A DNA stretch of 64,000 bases, taken from NCBI GenBank assembly GCA_015501055.1, contig JADNYV010000019.1, positions 346,044-410,043 of the forward strand, read 5' to 3'. The stretch's first letter is position 1. The number at the start of each line of letters is the position of its first letter. The notes beneath the pieces were generated by a model. It was not told where the DNA came from and searched no databases. It saw nothing but the letters and a program-made list of their open reading frames with translations. Source of the stretch: Mucidula mucida (Eukaryota; Basidiomycota; Agaricomycetes; Agaricales; Physalacriaceae). The position numbers and the translations under genes are program-made. Below, in pieces: positions 44,361-57,960 of the stretch.

Positions 44361-47261
44361 TTAGAATTGGGTCATAAACAATGAATTATTGACTGACCCA
44401 AAGCTTTCCGTATGCAAGTAGACATCCTTACACCTCCCAAACCCATCTGTGATAGCAAGTTGACGGTCCGCAACAGCATTGCGTACATCATAAAGCAACG
44501 AGTCTGGGCCACAGGCTATCGAAGAGCATCGTCAAAACCTATATACCGTTGAAATGAAGACACCCACCCGCAAAAGCGACTCGACCGTTGTTCACCTTAC
44601 ACGCCTCAAAGATCATGAGCGGCAAGTTCGGTCGACCCAGACAAAGTGTAGATCGCCTTCTTTCTCCGATACATCCTTTGTTTTCCTACTGCCGTCGCCC
44701 CCGGTAACATAGATTTGAACCTCAAGTATCTTATCGCCCAAAACCTGTTGAGCCGCAGCCAGGTCGTCATTCATCCATGCCATGCCCTCGGTATTCGTAA
44801 CTGCAACGATGTATACGATTCGCTTGCAAACCATTCCGGCTTTATGTCCTTCGATGAGATCCAGGAGCAAGGGACAGTGAAGCTAGCGCCTATCACCATT
44901 ACATAACCACCGCGCGTATGAATGAGGACGACGTACCACTACCACCCGCAATCAGGTAAACAGCATCAAAGTCTCTCAACGAGAACACCAGGCCGCCATA
45001 TGGCCATCAACGAAGACGCGCGTCGACTTGGCCGTCTTCCCCGCGGCGATATTCGCCAGCTTGCGCGTAATGCCGCCCTTCACGCGCAACACCAAGTCGA
45101 GAGAATGGCGATCTTTTGTCGGTATGGAAGCAACCGTGAACGGGTGGGAGCTGAAAACGTGGGGTCCCAAGCCGAGGAAGCGGACGAAGACGTTTTGGCC
45201 TGGCGTCCACTTGAGTCGGTCCGGAATTTGGATGGAGACTTTGAGCATGTTGTCTGGGAGCGTTTCGAGGGTGGCGGGGAGGCCGAATCCGCTGTAATAG
45301 TGCGTTCGCACGACCCGGATGAGCCAGGAGGTGCCGTATGGTCCGAGGGTAGCCCAAAACTAGTCCCTATATATGAAGAGAGGTTGGGTTTGAAAACCTG
45401 CTGGTTCATAGAACGCACCACGAGGTTAGAGTAAAATCAACGTGTATGAAGAGGGCAGCCATGAAAATGCCGGACGCGCTAGGAAGGGTGTTAAAATCAA
45501 AGGCTTCAGGAAACTCTCAAGGTAAATGATCGTACATGAAATGAAGCCTGGCACGCTCTGTGAGTACAATATCAAAGAGCGCCCATATATCAGCTTACTT
45601 CTTAAAGACCTCGTAGTATCGATTCCGTAAGATACCCCATGATAGACCTACGAGGTATGTCTGAAACGATGTTAGTGGCATTTTCCACGATTTCGTGGGG
45701 TGAATTAGCAAACTTGAGGAATCAGAGCAGTCCAATAATATGACGACGTCTCGTATTCCTCTTGCATCATACCCATAGTTGTCATATTTGTAATGTAGGG
45801 GAAGGTGTGTACCAACGAGGTGATCCCTGTGTGTGTATAAGCTGAGCTCAATGCTCAAAAGTAAGAAACTTACACATAAAGACCGCAGACCACCGATGAT
45901 AGGTCTGGATTTCTCATGCGACGTCCCTGCTAGTATCCCGATCCAATTGACTTTCGTAGCAAATACGCTGCAAAACTTATTAACGAAGAACGGGGACGGA
46001 AGAAACCATAACTTACATCATAAAAGGCTTGATTGCGATAGACATCCAACCAGCTCTCGTAGCGATTGGAGGACTGTGGCCCATGGTTTCATTAGGCCAG
46101 TAGTAGGGTCTCGCGGAGAGGAGCAGCGCTAGATGTATTGTAGGTTTCATTTGAATAACGGGGAAACAGAAACTAGTATTACCCATGAGGAAAGTGAAGA
46201 TACCGCAGAGGGCGATGCCAACTCCAAGAGGCGGCGTGTACCAGTCGTGTTTGCGTACACGGAATTGACGAGCGGCTGCATATCGACAAGCAGCAACGAT
46301 ACGGTCGATACCGCCAGGTAGTCCACTTGAAGCGCTGCGCCGCTGTCTGAACGCCGAATCAGAAAAATGTCGTCCGAGAGGAAGAATAGCGCCCAAACCT
46401 TTTTGCCCTAATCTTAGAGATAACCTGAAAGAGCAGCATGATTGCGATATCAGTGCAGAAGAATGCTAGAGTTGTCTGGCCATAGTCCCAATCTGCTTGA
46501 TACCACTGTGAACTGTCTGACCGCTCTCAAACATCATAACAATACTCACATCGTGCCATTTGCTCCTAAAGAGCTTGTTCTCTGCGTCAGTCAACGTCTC
46601 TTTCGGCCCTCCCGTCTCTCTGGACGAATGCCAAAGCACAGGATGCGTGAGCCAGATTAGTCCCATCTTGACCAATCTTGAAGCTTAAAGTGGCAGACGG
46701 AGCACAAAAGATGGGGGGTGTAAAATGAGATTTAAATTCCAGGCGCAAGATCTCCAGGAAAGTTCTATGTAAGGAACTAAACCGTGCGAGCATCCCCATT
46801 CCAACAGCCACAATGGATACAGCTGCCAGGGCCAGGCGCCAAGTAGCATCTAAACCACGCATCGTAACTGAACTGGTTTGTCCAACGGCAGTACGTTTCG
46901 AGATAGAGCTTTGAGAAAATCGATGGCCTATATTCGAGAACCGCATTGTAAATGTGGCTGAGGGAGACCTGAAGCGTCGCCAGCGGTTTACAGTAGACAT
47001 TGATTCTAGCAGTAGAGAAAATCTATTTGGTGTGCCGTCTTGAAGTGAGTCGCCCGATCGAAGTGGTTGCAATCCGGTAATACGGCGTGCAGCATGTGAA
47101 CGGTGTCGGGGGGGGGGGGGGGGAGGTCTTGAAGAACGAGCAGGCGGCCAGAGGACCGACGAGGAACGGGGGTGAAAAGTCTAGACAAGCAAAATCGGAT
47201 ACGTTGACAGTAAGAATGGCGGTCAGCAATGAGCAGATGACGAGAACACCTTGACATACAT
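44361..47261 (-). pseudogene. Ferric/cupric reductase (FRE-type), frame broken at least three times
   Basis: Recognisable parts in order: AFFCTDIAIMLLFQ, HDWYTPPLGVGIALCGIFTF, RPYYWPNETMGHSPPIATRA, GWMSIAIKPFMM, and the heme-binding helix region with SLVHTFPFITNMTTMGMMQE. Then QTYLVGLSWGILRNRYYEVF, the FAD-binding stretch WTPGQNVFVRFLGLGPHVFS with HPFTVAS, and the NADPH-binding stretch DAVYLIAGGSG with LLLDLIEGHKAGMVCKRI. Near the end is CKVNNGRVAF, and the last frame reads DVYLHTESFG to a stop at 44361. Such reductases reduce extracellular Fe(III) or Cu(II) at the plasma membrane for uptake. Three places need one extra base to keep the family frame: near 45911 (TSHEK before the heme His), 45004 (the FAD/NAD-linker DGPYGG) and 44641 (before GRPNLPLMIFE). 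The N-terminal exons upstream of about 46560 are not resolved, so 47261 is only the first ATG after the TATA box. Confidence 0.75.
47108..47123. repeat. Run of 16 G
   Basis: This is a 16-base G homopolymer on the plus strand, inside the unresolved 5' part of the ferric reductase gene. Its true length is hard to determine by any sequencing method and could shift a reading frame. Confidence 0.95.
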
Positions 47262-47510
47262 AGATGGCGGCGAGGCGTGTACGGAAAGTACGACAAGCAG
47301 AGCGAGCAATGAGGATGCCGCGAGAAAGGTAAACGTTTGAGAATCTGTTTGACGCTAAATTCGAGCTCGCTGATAGTCCTATACTCTTTTGCGAAGCAGG
47401 AAGGAGATTGATGCGTGCAGGAATATGAGGAGGGAGGACGAGAAGGACGTAGAATAGGTGAGAGCGACGAGATCGAGGGAGGGAAGGTAGTTGTTTGGCT
47501 TCCGGTGAGC

Positions 47511-47519
47511 TTTATATAC
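47511..47519 (-). promoter_or_regulatory. TATA box upstream of the ferric reductase gene
   Basis: Read on the minus strand this is gtatataaag, about 250 bp before the first downstream ATG and in the right orientation for the ferric reductase gene. The sequence after it is CT-rich, as in a fungal 5' leader. Confidence 0.55.
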
Positions 47520-47890
47520 GTTTCGGTGTGCCTGACTGATGAGGCAATTTTGCATGGCTAAATTGCCGCAATTGATTCCGCTAGACCTTGCCCGGTGATC
47601 CGAGCGTGTAGTTCAACTGCCCTTCAACTTTGGCTAGCTAGCTATTATGTTCATCTGGACTCTACTCTTTATGACACTCCCAGCAGGCCGTCACGTTTCG
47701 GAGGCCGAACACGACGCACAAGTGGAAAGAGAAAACCATGCATCGCTCTCTTCTTCTCAAAAAGTAGAATTGTGCATCATTTGGTCTGACTAGGGAGGCT
47801 AAAAGAAACCTAATTTCGGGGACGAATTTCTGAAGGCCGATCTACCACCACTACTTACTTACGGTTTCAGTTAAGGCAAGGACTTATCGA
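47520..47890. other. Intergenic spacer
   Basis: This lies between the ferric reductase promoter and the 3' end of the first F-box copy's duplicated block. No gene or RNA was recognised. Confidence 0.4.
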
Positions 47891-49555
47891 TGATCACCGA
47901 CAGCCACCGCGATTCTTGTTGATGGTGAAGTATTCATTGATATGTGTACACTGCATTGTGTTACGACTACCCTACCAACTGAAGAGATATTCCGGGACAC
48001 AATTCACCAAGTCTTGGAACCAGGTTCTCTGTCCAACCACCATGCCTCCTCCGACTCTGGTTCACAGCGAGTTTTTTCGCTCCCGTAAACCCAGCCAACA
48101 TCACGCAAATCTCCTCCGCAGCTTCAGCTGTCATCTCAAACTGGTAATCTGGTGTGCAGTGCAACATGCGGATGTGCGATATATCCAGCCCCGCTGGAAA
48201 GATGTCCCCACCGCTAAGCTCACAAAGTGGGAAGCAGAAAGACGAGATGGTGGGTCGCCGAGACACTAGGGTCAACAGTTCGCGGGTGAGCGCGCACCCC
48301 ACCGAGATCTGCCCAGGCGACAGCGCATTTCCGAAAGTGACCGGCACCATTGCAGAGCAGCTTCTGGCATTGACTGTGGTTGCACTGGACAACGCCGATG
48401 CGTTGGAGAGCCAAAGGATAAGGTACTCTAATGGGGCGGATATCGTTGTAACATTCGGTAACGCATTATCCTCCAAATGGTAATTGAAACCACCAGCGCC
48501 AGCCTCCATATCGCTCACAATCAACACGTTTTCCAAGGTTGGGTGTCGCGATAGGAACGTGCCCAAGGCAAAGCAGGCCTTCGATGTACTGTAAGCGCGA
48601 AGTCTGAGGTGAAGAAGGTGTGGGAGGTGGATGGACAGGTGATACGGGGCCAGAATATTGCCGTCAATCTCCAGTATCTGCACCTGCGATTGATGCAACG
48701 AAGCAATCGTCCAATCCTTCAATGGCGGACTGACGAGCACCCGACATTCTCGCAATGAAACGGAATGCAGGTTTGAGAGGGGCGCACCCGTGAATGGGGC
48801 AGCATCGGCCGGTATGGTGATATCGCCACCGACAGTCCAGGTCAAGCCACTCGATTTTGGTACGATGGTCTGCAGCCCTTCCAGGACACGACATACAGCT
48901 CTATACTGCTCCTCCTTTACCTCATCTGATAAAGGAATCTCCACGTCTCCAGAGTATAGCGCACCAACCGTCGGTAGAGTCAAACGCATACTGACGAGCT
49001 CCGGGGCAGTGCGCAGGTACTTCTGTAGCTGGTCCGCCTCCTCAAGAAACCTCGTGGTTGTAAACGACACGGCTATGGACCATACCGGCTGTCTGACAAG
49101 GATGGCAAGTCGAAGGGCGGATAATGTGCAAAACGGATGCCGCTGGGTTCGTACTGCAAGTGAGGTACCCGCTGGGTATGGCGTATGATCAAAAGTGTAA
49201 TGGGATGAGAGGAAGGCGCGACCCGTAGCCATAAGATGAAGGACTCCGGCTCCGTGTACCAGGGAGAAGTAGAAGGTAAAGGTCAAGATGTTGAATTTTC
49301 TCGAGACGCAGCCGAGGGGAATGAGGTCTTCTAGATCTAGGTTGCCTAGGATAAGGTATACCAGCTCGTTGGGAAGATCATCAATTGTTTTGGTATGAGA
49401 CTGCATCCAAATGTCACTGGGAGCAGAGAGGATCATGGTGGAGGCTTGCAAAGCAGAGGACATCAAATTACTTTGTATTGTCCCGGCAACTGCCGAGACA
49501 AGCCCAGTCCTTTGACTCTAAGGTCTCCCTCTGCTCCGTCCAAAGACAAGACAGT
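47891..49555 (-). repeat. Inverted segmental duplication, left arm
   Basis: This arm matches 60487-62139 in opposite orientation. The match spans the whole F-box gene, about 90-150 bp of its upstream leader (for example gagtcaaaggactgggcttg) and about 75 bp of its 3' flank (gtagtcgtaac and atgcagtgta, then ggctgtcggtgatca). Similarity fades outside these limits. Confidence 0.85.
47967..49466 (-). CDS. F-box protein, paralogue 1 (up to 499 aa)
   Basis: This is a single exon. The F-box sits at the N-terminus: TIDDLPNELVYLILGNLDLE, then DLIPLGCVSRKFN. The first in-frame ATG is 49466, but MQSHTKTIDDLP at 49406 is the start shared with the paralogue and is preferred. The rest is a leucine-rich, LRR-like scaffold, with stretches such as LHSVSLRECRVLVSPPLKDW, VQILEIDGNILAPYHLSIHL and LSRHPTLENVLIVSDMEAGA. 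F-box proteins link SKP1-CUL1 ubiquitin ligases to substrates; the target is unknown. The gene is nearly identical to the plus-strand copy at 60620-62062, and both frames are open. An F-box family this lineage-expanded is typical of Agaricomycetes. Confidence 0.85.
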   Translation of the reverse strand: MMSSALQASTMILSAPSDIWMQSHTKTIDDLPNELVYLILGNLDLEDLIPLGCVSRKFNILTFTFYFSLVHGAGVLHLMATGRAFLSSHYTFDHTPYPAGTSLAVRTQRHPFCTLSALRLAILVRQPVWSIAVSFTTTRFLEEADQLQKYLRTAPELVSMRLTLPTVGALYSGDVEIPLSDEVKEEQYRAVCRVLEGLQTIVPKSSGLTWTVGGDITIPADAAPFTGAPLSNLHSVSLRECRVLVSPPLKDWTIASLHQSQVQILEIDGNILAPYHLSIHLPHLLHLRLRAYSTSKACFALGTFLSRHPTLENVLIVSDMEAGAGGFNYHLEDNALPNVTTISAPLEYLILWLSNASALSSATTVNARSCSAMVPVTFGNALSPGQISVGCALTRELLTLVSRRPTISSFCFPLCELSGGDIFPAGLDISHIRMLHCTPDYQFEMTAEAAEEICVMLAGFTGAKKLAVNQSRRRHGGWTENLVPRLGELCPGISLQLVG

Positions 49556-50542
49556 TCGTATTGTACCTCGAAGGGCGATGAACCACAAATACAGCATTTA
49601 TGACCGAAGGTGGTAAGTGAGTATATTATTGTTAGTGAGTTTGCCGAAGGCAAGAAATTGGGGATACCTACAATGCGAACGAGGTGCCGCTCAAGTCCCG
49701 CCGAATACGACAATAGTAGACTCATCTCCGATGTCTGTATTCGAAGAGATAAGGCCTCAGCAATTACTCAGCCCGACCGATTTTCGTACACATCTTTGGT
49801 TGAACCGCCTTGCTACGCCGCTCCGAAAGATGTGGATGTACCTCCTCAACCAACTAAGACTTTCCTTTCAGTTTTAGGAGCCGCCGGTATCTAACACAGT
49901 GCCTCCACCACCTATAATCGACATTACTATCTTCAGCGCTGCCACAATGGACAAACTTCAAAGTGGTTGATCAAACTGAGTCTGTAAATGCATTCATCGT
50001 TCCCCCTGCAATATAGATCAGCTGATTTTGCAGCCTCAAAGAATTCTACCATTACTTGTGCGGCACAACCTTCCAGAGATTGCTGTTGGACGGCGACACA
50101 TCAACGTGACTCCTCCGTCTTATGGTCGATGCGACCTTTCCGAAATGATTTCAGGTTGTTTGTAAGCTGGTTTGTCGGTGTACGAAGGAACGCCTGTGCT
50201 CAGTTCCAAACGAGGGTATAGTGCCTCGAAGCGTTCGTGGCGCGCGCGAGAAAAGGGGAGAAGTACGTTGTAAGGCCTGCCGAGATTTCAGACTATCATC
50301 AGCAGCATGATGTGTCGCCTGGCTTCAGATAAAATGTAGAGACTGGACAGACTTGAGCTAGTCTACTGCTGGAATTAGTCCAGGAAGTCGGGCCGAAAAT
50401 GGCCGACGCCGCCTTTGTTTGGCCATTGTTTACGTCCTACGCCGATACGTGTCTCCTTCCGTGTCTGCAACTTGTCCAGTGACACCCAGCTCTTATTTTC
50501 GTGTCTGCGACACCCTACTTTATCTGAGAAGACACGGCCAAC
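49556..50542. other. Divergent spacer before SEC23
   Basis: About 1 kb holding the promoters of the F-box gene (minus) and SEC23 (plus). Short frames here lack coding character. No repeat or RNA gene was seen. Confidence 0.4.
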
Positions 50543-53538
<2,996 letters not shown>

Positions 53539-53623
53539 TAAATGATGCTGCGTTTTACGTTTAAGGCTTCAGAATACACACTACACCAACCACTACTGAG
53601 ATACTCAGAACACCACTACTACT

Positions 53624-53957
53624 ATGCTGCCCACACTGGCACGTCGCGTGGCTATGAATGCAGGCCACAGTGGTCCGGGCATGTTTACGGGGAGTTCCCC
53701 TGCCATGCGCGCTGCGATGAACGCGGGCAAACAGAAGGTCTGCTTTCAACTTTTTGGACAGTGGGGCCGTCTTATTGATTGGGCCGCACGCACAGCTTTC
53801 TGCCTCGGTCGTGTCGTCAGCGATGACTGCGGCGGTGTCGGCGATTGCTACGGGCGTGGCGATTACTGGCATTGCGCTGTCTATGGATAACGAGGAGGCT
53901 GTGGCCAAGTACGCTGTACCGGGGGACGAGTATTGGGTCTCGTTTTGCCTGTGTTGA
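53624..53957 (+). CDS. Possible small mitochondrial-type membrane protein
   Basis: ATG at 53624 gives MLPTLARRVAMNAGHSGPGM, an Arg-containing, acid-free leader. A possible intron (gtctgc ... gcacag, about 53738-53795) joins an exon with a hydrophobic segment (AMTAAVSAIATGVAITGIAL) and a short acidic tail ending YWVSFCLC at 53957. The donor is weak and the family is unknown. If real, the product is about 90 aa with one membrane span. Confidence 0.35.
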
Positions 53958-54546
53958 GGAGGAGAGGCTGCTTGGAGGATGCCACATCCTGCGAATTAAC
54001 ACCCACCAATCTACGCCATGATGTTATTTTAATGTGTACTTTTTGTTTGTATTACCAACGTTGTACTGTACTTATATCAATCGACGCCATATTGTCCAAA
54101 CAGTGTTGAAAAATGGACAGTTGTGGGCACGAAGATCTGTTCAGGCAACGGACGTCTGTAATGAGCGCAGATACATCGAATCGCCGTAGAATTGCGGGAA
54201 TATAGTGTGACAGATCGCGTCAAGTTCTCGTCACACTCGCGTGTTCATCTTTCTTTCCGACATCAGCCTTGAACTTGCCCAAATCGTCAACGATATATAT
54301 ATGAAAAGGCAAGCAATCTCTGTATACTACTATGTACAAACAGTTAACCAATAGATAAGAAGGTTCATCAAGAACAGCAGCCTCAATCAAGCACGAGAAA
54401 CGTATACTTACTACTAGATCTGTCCAGGGAACTCTTTGTCTATATGAGAACGGCCGGGCGTGCAAGCACGTCTATACCGATTTTTTTCTGTGATAGGGGA
54501 AACTGGGTTCCCCTCGTAGTGCTCTGGGTATGCGTTTGGGCGAGTC
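53958..54546. other. Intergenic spacer
   Basis: Convergent 3' region with an atatatatatga stretch near 54293. No gene or RNA was recognised. Confidence 0.4.
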
Positions 54547-56218
54547 TCAAGTCCGCCCTCGTGCTGCGCGACGTCGCGGACGCGACATGACACCGTAGGC
54601 GGCCGTCAAGCCGTCGAGCAAGCGAAGGAGCGCGTTGCTTTGCTTCCTGAAGTCTTTCGGGGCTGGCTCTGGGCTCTGCCTGCTGCCGGATCCTGACAAT
54701 GCGATCTGCTGCCTCCTCAGAATATTCAACACGCCTCGCTTTTCGCACCCGTCGTCGTCAAATGGGAACGGGAAAGACTTGACGGAGGCGATGAATCCTT
54801 TTATGCTCTTTCGCCAGCTTTCCGGGGTGATGCGAGTTCTCCAATCCATCACTTCACAGGCCGCCACTTCGAAACGACCAGGAACTTGCGGTTCTTGAAA
54901 CCCAAAGCGCGAGCCCTAAAGGATGACAAGTTAGGATATATTTGCACGCAATCCGAATATCCACTGACCAGTTATCGCAGATCGTTAGATTGAATTCGTC
55001 GCGCGAATACTTCAATCCAAGCAGAAACGCGATTACTACCACGCGGCGAATGACGGCGACGGCGTTTCTTTGCTGTTCAAGATCGTGGCTCACAAATTGT
55101 TGTCCGTCGAGGCGCAGGTCCTTGAAGATCCTCTGGAGGTAGACCATGGCGTGCACCAAAGCGATTGGGTCGTTGCCCAGGATGTCGATGATTTGTTCCA
55201 CAGCGATGAGCGCCTTGTTGTAGGTATACGAATCGACGAAAGACCTTGGATCCATGTCAGTTAAAGTCCCATAATTCATCTCCAAATGAGCTCACCAGAA
55301 GATTTTAGGAGGGTCGCTGACGGCCGTCACCAAAAATTGCAAAACAACCCACTTCGCCAGTGCCGCCGCGACGCTGGGGGATTGCGAGGATGCTGATGTC
55401 ACACTCTCCGCCGTCTTTCGAATCGTATCGCGCGCCAGAACCACGCCGCCTTTCTTCTTCTCCTCGTTCAGCACCTTCTTCAAATATTCGGGATTCGCGT
55501 CGCTCGCTCGCATGAGCTGCTGCATCAGCGGCATGTCAGGCTCCATCCGCTGGATATCCACCAGCGTCGGCGGCGCGGGGAACATCGCCATATCATCGCT
55601 CGGCTTGGGGGGTGTGCGCGTAGCTTCCGCTGGTACTGGTTCTGGTTGGGCGTTCATCCATGTTCCTTTAATCACGGTTTTGGGATTTACCCCGAGGAAA
55701 GTACGCGAAGTGGTGATGCCACTGAGGCCCTTGTGCGCGTTGACAGCGCGTGCAAGCATGGCCTGGTCGACGTCGCTCGCCCTCATCATTTGCTCGAGCG
55801 GGGTGAGGTCGGGTTCCATGCGCTGGATGTCGGCGAGCGTAGGCGGTTGGGGGAAGCCGTCGAGTTCGGGGACTGTGCTGGGAGCGCTGAATACTGGCCA
55901 GGGCGGGGCCGTGTTCTCGAGATACGTGAAAATGGGTCTTCGGATGAAGCGGCCACTTGACGCTGGTTTCGCGTCGAAGCGCCGGCTACCTGTCTTATTT
56001 CCTGGTCCTTGTTGATGCCCCGCTGGGGCGACTGGAACCACATCGTCATCGTCTTCCTCGATAAGTGGCCATGGGTGCTTGGGGAAAGGCTCCGATGGAG
56101 TCTTGGGCAGGGCCGACTCGCGAGACGAGGAGATATTTCCTCTGAAGCCTCCCTCTGGGATAGGCAGCCTCGAAGCACGACCAGATCGCTTATAAGCTCT
56201 ACGGTATGGGTGGGGCAT
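54547..56218 (-). CDS. Cyclin-like protein with a duplicated internal motif
   Basis: ATG at 56218 (MPHPYRRAYKRSGRASRLP). The first exon, about 307 codons, is Pro/Ser-rich and acidic. It carries one motif twice: PPTLADIQRMEPDLTPLEQ with MMRASD (residues about 125-149) and PPTLVDIQRMEPDMPLMQQ with LMRASD (about 216-240). An intron of about 50 nt (gtgagc ... ccaag) leads to a helical domain: SFVDSYTYNKALIAVEQIID, IALVHAMVYLQRIF, RRVVVIAFLLGLKYSRDEFN, then GRFEVAACEVMDWRTRITPE. The order and spacing (AMVYLQR, RRVVVIAFLLGLKYSRD, EVMDWR) fit a cyclin box of the Pho80 or general cyclin type. A basic tail (SRPRRRAARGRT) ends at 54547. No cyclin partner can be named. Confidence 0.65.
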
Positions 56219-56865
56219 TGCGATTGGTATTGCAAAGAGGTTTGAAGACTGCTGGTCGTGGTATGAGGTAGAATGTGGTATTTGGCCTGTTGTGACGTGA
56301 CACTGACTCTTTATTGCTGTTACCCTTAGCGACAGTGTGGTCGGTGGCACCAAAAGACAAAGGGCTTGCAGTTTGTAATATCGAAAACATGCGTAAACAC
56401 ACCATTTTCTGCTCATTGTGTGAAGATGCGCTGCATTGACGCGTTGCTAGGCTTTCTCTCTCAGCTTCTTGGACTTTTTGAACGCTCTTTTGACTGTGTG
56501 TGGCGCAACAAATATCTCTTCCAGATTTGGGAATTTATTTTCTGTTTTGGGAAATCAAGACCCCTAATGAGGACCGCTAACTTTGTAGCGACAAGAATGC
56601 TCGGAGCTGGACAAAAGTTTCTGTCCATTGCTATTGTCCGCTGCGAGCTTCGGACATCAAAGGCCTTTGATATCCAGAAATGGAGCGCGCATTTGACCAG
56701 ATCGGATCGGGTCATTCAACGCGTCTAGTTTGGGTGGTGCATTGTCCAGGCGACTATATAAGAAACATCACATCTTGCGAGAACCCTCCCACAACCACTC
56801 GAACCGCGCCATCAACGCCTGCAGTCTAGAACTTTCCCGGTCGTCACACACATTCAACGCCAACC
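56219..56865. other. Divergent spacer with TATA box
   Basis: This holds promoters for the cyclin-like gene (minus) and the small Cys-containing gene (plus). A 100-codon open stretch at 56425-56728 lacks coding character. Confidence 0.4.
56755..56762 (+). promoter_or_regulatory. TATA box of the small Cys-containing gene
   Basis: tatataag lies about 104 bp before the ATG at 56866. It is followed by a C/A-rich leader (cactcgaaccgcgccatcaa), a clear core-promoter layout. Confidence 0.65.
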
Positions 56866-57140
56866 ATGTGCACAACCGTTCGCACCATCACCACTTGCTG
56901 CGTCACCGAGAAATCTTATTCTTTCCCGCGCGCGTACGAGCAGCTATGCGCGGACCGCAAGGCTAATCCTCGCGCTCCGTGTCCCAATAAACGCGAAGTG
57001 CGCGATGAAGCAAAGACCACCAAGTGCACAACCCTTTCGCATGTGTATCTTTGTCCAGAAATCACACCCAGGCCGTGAGTAGCTGTCCACCTTGTACTAG
57101 CGATTCCCATGCTTGACACCTTGCGCGTAGATTCTGGTAA
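56866..57140 (+). CDS. Small Cys-containing protein (about 72 aa)
   Basis: ATG at 56866 follows ccaac and opens MCTTVRTITTCCVTEKSYSF, then AYEQLCADRKANPRAPCPNK and KCTTLSHVYLCPEITPRP. An intron (gtgagt ... gcgtag, about 57075-57130) adds only a Phe-Trp end, stop at 57138-57140. Seven Cys in about 70 residues, no signal peptide and many charged residues suggest a small cytosolic or nuclear metal-binding protein. The strong TATA box above it supports expression. Family unknown. Confidence 0.5.
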
Positions 57141-57421
57141 TCATCTTCCCCTTGACGACGAATGGCCGCTATTATTCCCACCCATTGCATCCCACAAACG
57201 TTTCTTAGACTCTGAATGATTATGATGGATATCTTACTTCTTGCTTTTCTGACACTGGAATCTGAGAGCCAAGAACGAGAGCTATAAGACTTCTCAAATA
57301 TTTATTGCAATTGAGTCTCTTGCCCTCGTGGCGATATGTTCATTGTGCATATCCCGCGGTGGATCTACCGACCGTTGGGTCAAAGCGTAGACTGCAAAGA
57401 CGAACCTAGCTCGTTATTGAT

Positions 57422-57960
57422 TTACGTTGATTGCTGAAACGGAGTCAACTCGCACTTGACCTCCAGCTCAGAATGCCGCTTCAAGTGGTCGAACGCCACC
57501 ATCCGAGTAATATCGGGGATGTCTACACAGAGGAGCGTTAATATCTCTGAGTCAATATCGCAGGTTTTGAATAGAATAGTCACCGTATTGGATACAGTAA
57601 TGTCGCGCAGTAGAGGTGCTCAAGTAGAAGTCACTGGATAAGTAGCTCTTGAAGAGCTTGGGCTATAGAAATACATTGTGGCGATTCCGAATCATTCGAA
57701 AACCATTCGAGTCTCTTTGTGACGTTGGACGATCCGGAGGATTTTCGAGGCTAGTGTTGACAAGAAGGCGAAACGCAGAATTCCAGCAGTGTCAATCTTC
57801 AATGGTGAGGCTAGTCAGTCGGCATTTGGAACGGTGGCTGAAGGCATAATTATGAGGTTCAGCCGTGGCAGTGGAAGAACTGGGAGCTATCATTTGAAGA
57901 TGGGTGAGGGAGGACAGTGTTAGTTGTATATACGAGTAAAACCAAGTCACTGGGGCACCT
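57422..57960 (-). pseudogene. Decayed F-box/LRR-type gene fragment
   Basis: On the minus strand, LRR-like pieces occur in order but with stops between them. HRSKCRLTSLTIED is followed immediately by a stop near 57790. Lower down is an open piece APLLRDITVSNTVTILFKTC, then EILTLLCVDIPDITRMVAFD and on to a stop at 57422-57424. The phrases (TSLTIED, LLRDITVSNTVTILF) resemble C-terminal parts of Agaricomycete F-box proteins. No F-box or start is present, so I read it as a relic. Confidence 0.4.

Noticed and set aside
44922..45434. 170-codon plus-strand frame
   Set aside because: It is antisense to the FAD-binding region of the ferric reductase, so it is a shadow of that gene.
55512..56015. 167-codon plus-strand frame
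   Set aside because: It is antisense to the first exon of the cyclin-like gene and shares its repeated sequence.
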